DNA of 37,083 nucleotides from Bacteroidia bacterium (GTDB taxonomy: Bacteria; Bacteroidota; Bacteroidia; Bacteroidales; Azobacteroidaceae), in assembly GCA_025996815.1 (NCBI GenBank), contig BNTT01000016.1:1-37083 (forward strand). The letters run 5' to 3'. The notes beneath the pieces are model-generated. The model was not told the DNA's origin. It did no database searches and worked only from the letters and a program-made list of their open reading frames with translations. A program made the position numbers and the translations under genes. How positions within the stretch are numbered: the first letter of the stretch is position 1; the number at the start of each line of letters is the position of its first letter. This document shows, one piece after another, positions 33,422-37,083 of the stretch.

Positions 33422-33885
33422 TGCGGATGGGCGGCTAAATACGAATTGTAATACTGCGGGTCGCCGGTTACTTCCCGACCGAGCCAGTCGGGCTTCACAA
33501 ACGGTTCCGTTTCCGATTGCAACTCCAGTTCGGCAATCACCAAGCCCTCGTGAGCACCGTGAAACACGTCCACTTCAAACATTCGGTCGCCACACGGCAC
33601 ATAGTGACGCTCCTTGTCAATCAGTCCGGGTTGTGCCAGCGACAACATTTTGCGTGCATCCGCCACCGGCACGGGGTATTCAAACTCCAACCGCGAAAAG
33701 CCATTGTCGTTTGTAGCCCCTTTCACCGTGATAAAAGCCGCCTCGCCCTTGATTCTCACGCGCATCGTGCAGGCTTTTGAACTCATCAAATAGGCTTGCA
33801 CAATGCGCTCCTTTTTCACCACGTGGGGGTAAAAATCGCCCGTTACGAGGAACTTTCTCTCTATTTCCACCTTGTTTTCTGTCAT
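33418..33885 (-). CDS. CYTH domain protein (triphosphate tunnel metalloenzyme family)
   Basis: 155 residues from the ATG at 33885-33883 (MTENKVEIERKFLVTGDF), chosen because the family opens with the ExExK motif (EIERK). The upstream extension lies in purA. Further charged tunnel strands are visible: CTMRVRIKGEAAFITVKG, RLEFEYPVP and MFEVDVFHGAHEGLVIAELE. Such small CYTH proteins usually hydrolyse inorganic triphosphate; adenylate cyclase activity is less likely. It lies 4 nt after purA. Confidence 0.9.
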   Translation of the reverse strand: MTENKVEIERKFLVTGDFYPHVVKKERIVQAYLMSSKACTMRVRIKGEAAFITVKGATNDNGFSRLEFEYPVPVADARKMLSLAQPGLIDKERHYVPCGDRMFEVDVFHGAHEGLVIAELELQSETEPFVKPDWLGREVTGDPQYYNSYLAAHPQ

Positions 33886-33889
33886 CTTT

Positions 33890-35158
33890 TTATTCGGTAT
33901 ATCGCACAATCGTTTGTTCGCGGTCGGGTCCGACGGACACAATTTTGATGTTTACGCCCAGATTTTCTTCCAAAAAAGAGAGGTAGGCATTAAATTCTTC
34001 GGGAAATTCGTCTTCGGATTGCATTTTCGTCATATCGGTCTTCCAGCCGGGAAGTTCGACATAGACAGGGCGCACTGTGTCGCCGATTTCAAAGGGAAAA
34101 TCCGCCGTTTCCTGTCCGTCGATTTCGTAGGCAACAGCGGCTCGGATGGTGTCGAAAGTGTCCAAAACGTCGGATTTCATCATAATGAGTTGGGTCACGC
34201 CGTCAAGCATAATGGCATAGCGCAACGCCACGAGGTCTATCCAGCCGCAACGGCGGGGGCGACCGGTTACGGAGCCGTATTCAGAGCCTCTGTCGCGCAT
34301 CTCTTGCCCAATTTCGTCCGCCAATTCCGTGGGAAACGGACCGCTCCCCACGCGCGTGCAATAGGCTTTGAAGATGCCATACGCCTCGCCAATCGCCGAC
34401 GGAGCCACGCCCAGACCGGTGCACGCACCGGCGCAAACGGTGTTGGAAGACGTTACGAACGGGTAGGAACCAAAGTCGATGTCGAGCATCGTGCCCTGCG
34501 CACCTTCCGCCAGAATGTTTTTGCCGTCTTTCAGACTTTTGTTGATAAAGTGCTCGCTGTCAATGCGTTTAAACTGTTTGATTTTGGCGATGCCGTCCCA
34601 CCACGCCTTTTCTAACGGTGCCAAATCGTATTTGAAATTCATCTGTTGCAGCAACTCTTCGTGGTTGGCAATCGCCTTCTTATATTTTACTTCAAAGTTG
34701 TGTTCTAAATCGCCGATTCTCAATCCGTTGCGGCTGATTTTGTCGGTATACGCGGGACCAATCCCCTTGCCTGTGGTGCCGATTTTGCCGTCGCCTTTTT
34801 TTCCTTCATAGGCTTGGTCGAGCAGGCGGTGGGTGGGCAAAATCAGGTGGGCTTTGCGCGAGAGGTACAGACGGTCGGTGAGCGGGTGTCCGGATGCCTC
34901 CAACGCCTCCACTTCCTCCTTAAAAAGCGCAGGGTCGAGCACCACGCCATTGCCGATGATATTGATTTTTCCGCCCTGAAAAATCCCCGACGGAATGGAG
35001 CGAAGCACGTATTTTTGCCCCCCAAACTCGAGCGTATGCCCCGCGTTGGGACCGCCCTGAAACCGCGCCACAATGTCGTAGGAGGGCGTTAATACGTCCA
35101 CGACCTTCCCTTTGCCTTCGTCGCCCCATTGCAGACCTAAAAGTGTATCTACTTTCAT
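33890..35158 (-). CDS. purA: adenylosuccinate synthetase
   Basis: 422 residues. The GTP-binding start GLQWGDEGKGKVVDVL, GPNAGHTLEFGGQKYVLRSI, GTTGKGIGPAYTDKISRNGL, AEGAQGTMLDIDFGSYPFVT, VGSGPFPTELAD and GRPRRCGWIDLVALRYA are all present. It joins IMP and aspartate with GTP in the first AMP-specific step. The start overlaps the fur stop by 4 bp. A fur-purA pair is common in this phylum. Confidence 0.97.
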   Translation of the reverse strand: MKVDTLLGLQWGDEGKGKVVDVLTPSYDIVARFQGGPNAGHTLEFGGQKYVLRSIPSGIFQGGKINIIGNGVVLDPALFKEEVEALEASGHPLTDRLYLSRKAHLILPTHRLLDQAYEGKKGDGKIGTTGKGIGPAYTDKISRNGLRIGDLEHNFEVKYKKAIANHEELLQQMNFKYDLAPLEKAWWDGIAKIKQFKRIDSEHFINKSLKDGKNILAEGAQGTMLDIDFGSYPFVTSSNTVCAGACTGLGVAPSAIGEAYGIFKAYCTRVGSGPFPTELADEIGQEMRDRGSEYGSVTGRPRRCGWIDLVALRYAIMLDGVTQLIMMKSDVLDTFDTIRAAVAYEIDGQETADFPFEIGDTVRPVYVELPGWKTDMTKMQSEDEFPEEFNAYLSFLEENLGVNIKIVSVGPDREQTIVRYTE

Positions 35159-35631
35159 TTTTTCTTATTATTTTTTTTCAATTGGCGGGCACATTCCGTG
35201 CACAGTCCGGAAACGTTCAGCACATAATGAGCCGCCTTAAACTTCTTTATTTTCTTATTCAAAATCGCCCGCTGCAACTCTGCATCCTGATATTCCGTCA
35301 CCGAATGGCAGCCAGTGCACACCAGATGCAGGTGGAACGCGCCGCCCGCCCGTTCATAAAACGCGCGATGCTCCTCAAAATGGTGTTTCACAATCAGCCT
35401 GCAATCGAGCAGCAACTGCAACGTGTTATACAGAGTAGCCCTACTGACAGGAAAACCGTCTTTTTGCAGCGTTTCAAACAGCATATCGGTATCAAAATGC
35501 CGTGAATCGGAATAGATAACATCCAGCACCGCAAAGCGTTCCGGTGTTTTCCTGCACTTGTGGGCAGTCAAATAGTCCGTAAATTTTTGCTTCGCAACTT
35601 GCCTAATATCCGTTCTTTCTCCACTCTTCAT
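35155..35631 (-). CDS. Fur family transcriptional repressor
   Basis: 158 residues. The winged helix (about 15-90) includes KTPERFAVLDVIYSDSRHFD and VSRATLYNTLQLLLDCRLI. The dimerisation domain has HLHLVCTGCHSVTE and GLCTECARQL, giving the two CxxC pairs of the structural zinc site (CTGC, CTEC), and the FYERAGGAFHLHL region for the regulatory metal. It could be a Fur, Zur or PerR type; the metal cannot be told. It heads the purA-CYTH-DUF4294 operon, and TACCTTTG lies 17 nt upstream. Confidence 0.9.
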   Translation of the reverse strand: MKSGERTDIRQVAKQKFTDYLTAHKCRKTPERFAVLDVIYSDSRHFDTDMLFETLQKDGFPVSRATLYNTLQLLLDCRLIVKHHFEEHRAFYERAGGAFHLHLVCTGCHSVTEYQDAELQRAILNKKIKKFKAAHYVLNVSGLCTECARQLKKNNKKK

Positions 35632-35647
35632 GATGCCAATGCAGGGG

Positions 35648-35655
35648 CAAAGGTA
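35648..35655 (-). promoter_or_regulatory. -7 element upstream of the fur-purA operon
   Basis: TACCTTTG on the minus strand (35655-35648), 16 nt before the fur start at 35631. No good -33 TTTG at the right distance; the expected place is occupied by an AATTATGA-type repeat (35661-35690). Confidence 0.55.
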
Positions 35656-35660
35656 CGAAA

Positions 35661-35690
35661 TAATTATGAGTTATAAATCATGAATTATGA
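35661..35690. repeat. AATTATGA-type repeat over the 3' end of the AlgJ-like gene
   Basis: TAATTATGAGTTATAAATCA then TGAATTATGA. It contains the last codons (IIIHDL) and stop of the upstream minus-strand gene and reaches the fur promoter region. Confidence 0.5.
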
Positions 35691-36690
35691 TTTTTTTGCG
35701 CACAATTTCCTCTGCCACAAGTTGATGACCGATATACGACCAGTGGGTGTCATTAATCTTATACACATCCAGACAGCCCTCTCGCACCTTGTGTTGCAGC
35801 AGGTCTTTAGTATTTACAAACCAATTTTCTTGGGATAAATCGCTGAAATAGTCCAGTGTGTGATTTTCGGGATAAGGATTGTTGACAATAAATTCGCTGT
35901 ACACGTCATACTTATCTGCGGCAACAACGTATATCAAACATATCCCCTTTTCGACAAATTTTTCGTGCAACCGGATTAAATTGGCTTTGGCTCGCTCAAT
36001 TTCATGGGGCTGGTAACGTGTAAAATCCAAATCCTCTTTGTAAAAATACAATTGGTTGCCGCGCTCTTTATGTGAAAAAGCATTTATGCCAAGTTTTGCT
36101 TCTTTTACCGCAGTCCTACCTATCTTTGATTTCACCCAGGTGGATATTCTACCGAAGTGAAAGGCTCTATAACCAATGGTGTCCTCATCCGCAATTGGGC
36201 GTTTTTTAAAAGAATTTTCGGGTGGTGCTTCTCCCTCGGTACTCGCTATTTTATCAAAATCCAAATGCAGCAAAGCACTGATGAACTTTCTTTCACCACG
36301 CTGAATAACAACAAATTTCGTTTTTTTAGCATCAAAGAAGCCTGCGTTTAGAAGCCCGACAGCATCATTATTTCTAACATTTAATACGGAGTCGCCCAAT
36401 ATATGCCCTATATAGTTTTGGTATCCGGCTATTTCTGCGCCACTGAACGAATCGCCAAACGAAAATATTGTGTAGTTACGCGCATTTTTATCCTCCGTAT
36501 AGTTGACTGTGTAATTATCTGAAAGATAATTGTTTACCAAGGCGCGCCCGTACTCTCTGCCAAAAGGAATTTCTCCTATACGACCCAAATCACCCGTCAT
36601 ATAGTTGAATTGGAAAAAGATGTAACAGTACGCAAAAAGCCCATAGAGTGGCAGTGCAAAAACTAATGATAGTAACAGAAATTTTTTCAT
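35671..36690 (-). CDS. AlgJ/AlgX-like SGNH-fold protein, probable polysaccharide O-acetylation factor
   Basis: 339 residues with an N-terminal membrane anchor (MKKFLLLSLVFALPLYGLFA). FSFGDSFSG holds the nucleophile serine of the GDS block, and NDTHWSYIGHQLVAEEIV supplies the Asp and His of the DxHW block, as in AlgJ/AlgX-type acyltransferases. Between them is a long central region, as in that family. Such proteins move acetyl groups delivered across the membrane by an MBOAT protein to a polysaccharide. An MBOAT gene ends 6 nt upstream, which supports this. The substrate is unknown. Confidence 0.78.
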   Translation of the reverse strand: MKKFLLLSLVFALPLYGLFAYCYIFFQFNYMTGDLGRIGEIPFGREYGRALVNNYLSDNYTVNYTEDKNARNYTIFSFGDSFSGAEIAGYQNYIGHILGDSVLNVRNNDAVGLLNAGFFDAKKTKFVVIQRGERKFISALLHLDFDKIASTEGEAPPENSFKKRPIADEDTIGYRAFHFGRISTWVKSKIGRTAVKEAKLGINAFSHKERGNQLYFYKEDLDFTRYQPHEIERAKANLIRLHEKFVEKGICLIYVVAADKYDVYSEFIVNNPYPENHTLDYFSDLSQENWFVNTKDLLQHKVREGCLDVYKINDTHWSYIGHQLVAEEIVRKKIIIHDL

Positions 36691-36696
36691 AACATT

Positions 36697-37083
36697 CTAA
36701 AATTGAAAATAAATAAATGACGATGGATGCTCTCCAAACAGAATAATCAAGACAATTATTGCGTAGTAGAAAGCGAAGCGGGTCGCACGATTTTTAATGG
36801 GTATTTTTTCAATAGCATATTGATTTTTCCGACCAAACCACTCAATAATCACAAGCATAAAAATCAGAATTTCAGCAGAGGTGCTACCTTTGATTGGCAT
36901 TGGTGCCGTAAACAGCGAAGCCGAAAATATCTCCGAAATATAAGCAACCGCCTGCGCAACGCTTTCTGCCCTAAAAAACACCAGCCCTAAGCAGACCAAA
37001 GCGAAAGTAAATGCCATTTTCACGAAATCCCATGCTAAACGGTCTTTTAGATGGTATTTCTTTTCAAATCGCTTTCTGCTTTT
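36697..37083 (-). CDS. MBOAT family O-acyltransferase (partial, C-terminus only)
   Basis: The frame is open to the right edge, so the 5' part is missing; 128 residues remain. LAWDFVKMAFTFALVCLGLV followed by FFRAESVAQAVAYI is the C-terminal block of the family (LVFFRA then SxxxA). Two more membrane helices follow (ILIFMLVIIEWF, FAFYYAIIVLIILFG), and the end is IYFQF, typical of AlgI-like proteins (FIYFQF). It would pass acyl groups over the inner membrane to the SGNH partner encoded next. Confidence 0.88.
   Translation of the reverse strand, partial: KSRKRFEKKYHLKDRLAWDFVKMAFTFALVCLGLVFFRAESVAQAVAYISEIFSASLFTAPMPIKGSTSAEILIFMLVIIEWFGRKNQYAIEKIPIKNRATRFAFYYAIIVLIILFGEHPSSFIYFQF

Overview
The window looks like a chromosomal segment of a Bacteroidetes bacterium, probably of the order Bacteroidales. 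The main reasons are the promoter signals (TTG or TTTG, about 16-20 bp, then TAnnTTTG), the near absence of Shine-Dalgarno sequences, and family content typical of the phylum: DUF4294, DUF5683, DUF6108-like, an FtsL-like protein, and an ECF sigma factor with a downstream membrane protein. MurE carries the DNPR motif of meso-diaminopimelate ligases. Housekeeping genes are close to 50% GC by eye. Several accessory genes are visibly more AT-rich.

Layout. 1-306: start of a TolC-like efflux gene (minus), running off the left edge. 307-2258: an abiE-type toxin-antitoxin pair (plus) with its own promoter and a perfect 13-bp inverted-repeat operator; the toxin gene is frameshifted. 2321-8958: a tightly packed minus-strand run of sugar transferase, manA, a deaminase/ATPase fusion, ribE, rnpA, yidD, an ECF sigma factor, a one-TM protein, a DUF6108-like protein and an outer-membrane barrel. 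9048-10175: a galM-type lipoprotein (minus). 10522-25807: a division/cell-wall (dcw) cluster on the plus strand, mraZ-rsmH-ftsL-ftsI-[res-mod]-murE-mraY-[DUF1016 nuclease]-[DUF4405-like]-murD-ftsW. 25797-32734: rsh, an interrupted small gene, a putAbiC protein, a DNA methyltransferase, mltD and DUF5683 (minus). 32822-35631: fur-purA-CYTH-DUF4294 (minus). 35671-37083: an AlgJ/AlgX-like protein and the end of an MBOAT acyltransferase (minus).

Two themes stand out. First, defence-type genes (restriction-modification, YhcG-like nuclease, methyltransferase plus abortive-infection protein, deaminase/ATPase) sit inside essential housekeeping operons. Junctions are 4-9 nt gaps or ATGA overlaps, so these genes appear to borrow the host operon's transcription. 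Second, several families of short, mostly palindromic repeats lie inside open reading frames without breaking them (murE, rsh, murD, res, the methyltransferase, the one-TM protein). This resembles the in-frame Rickettsia palindromic elements. A further repeat cluster appears to have broken a small gene just upstream of rsh. All family assignments come from reading motifs; no database search was run.
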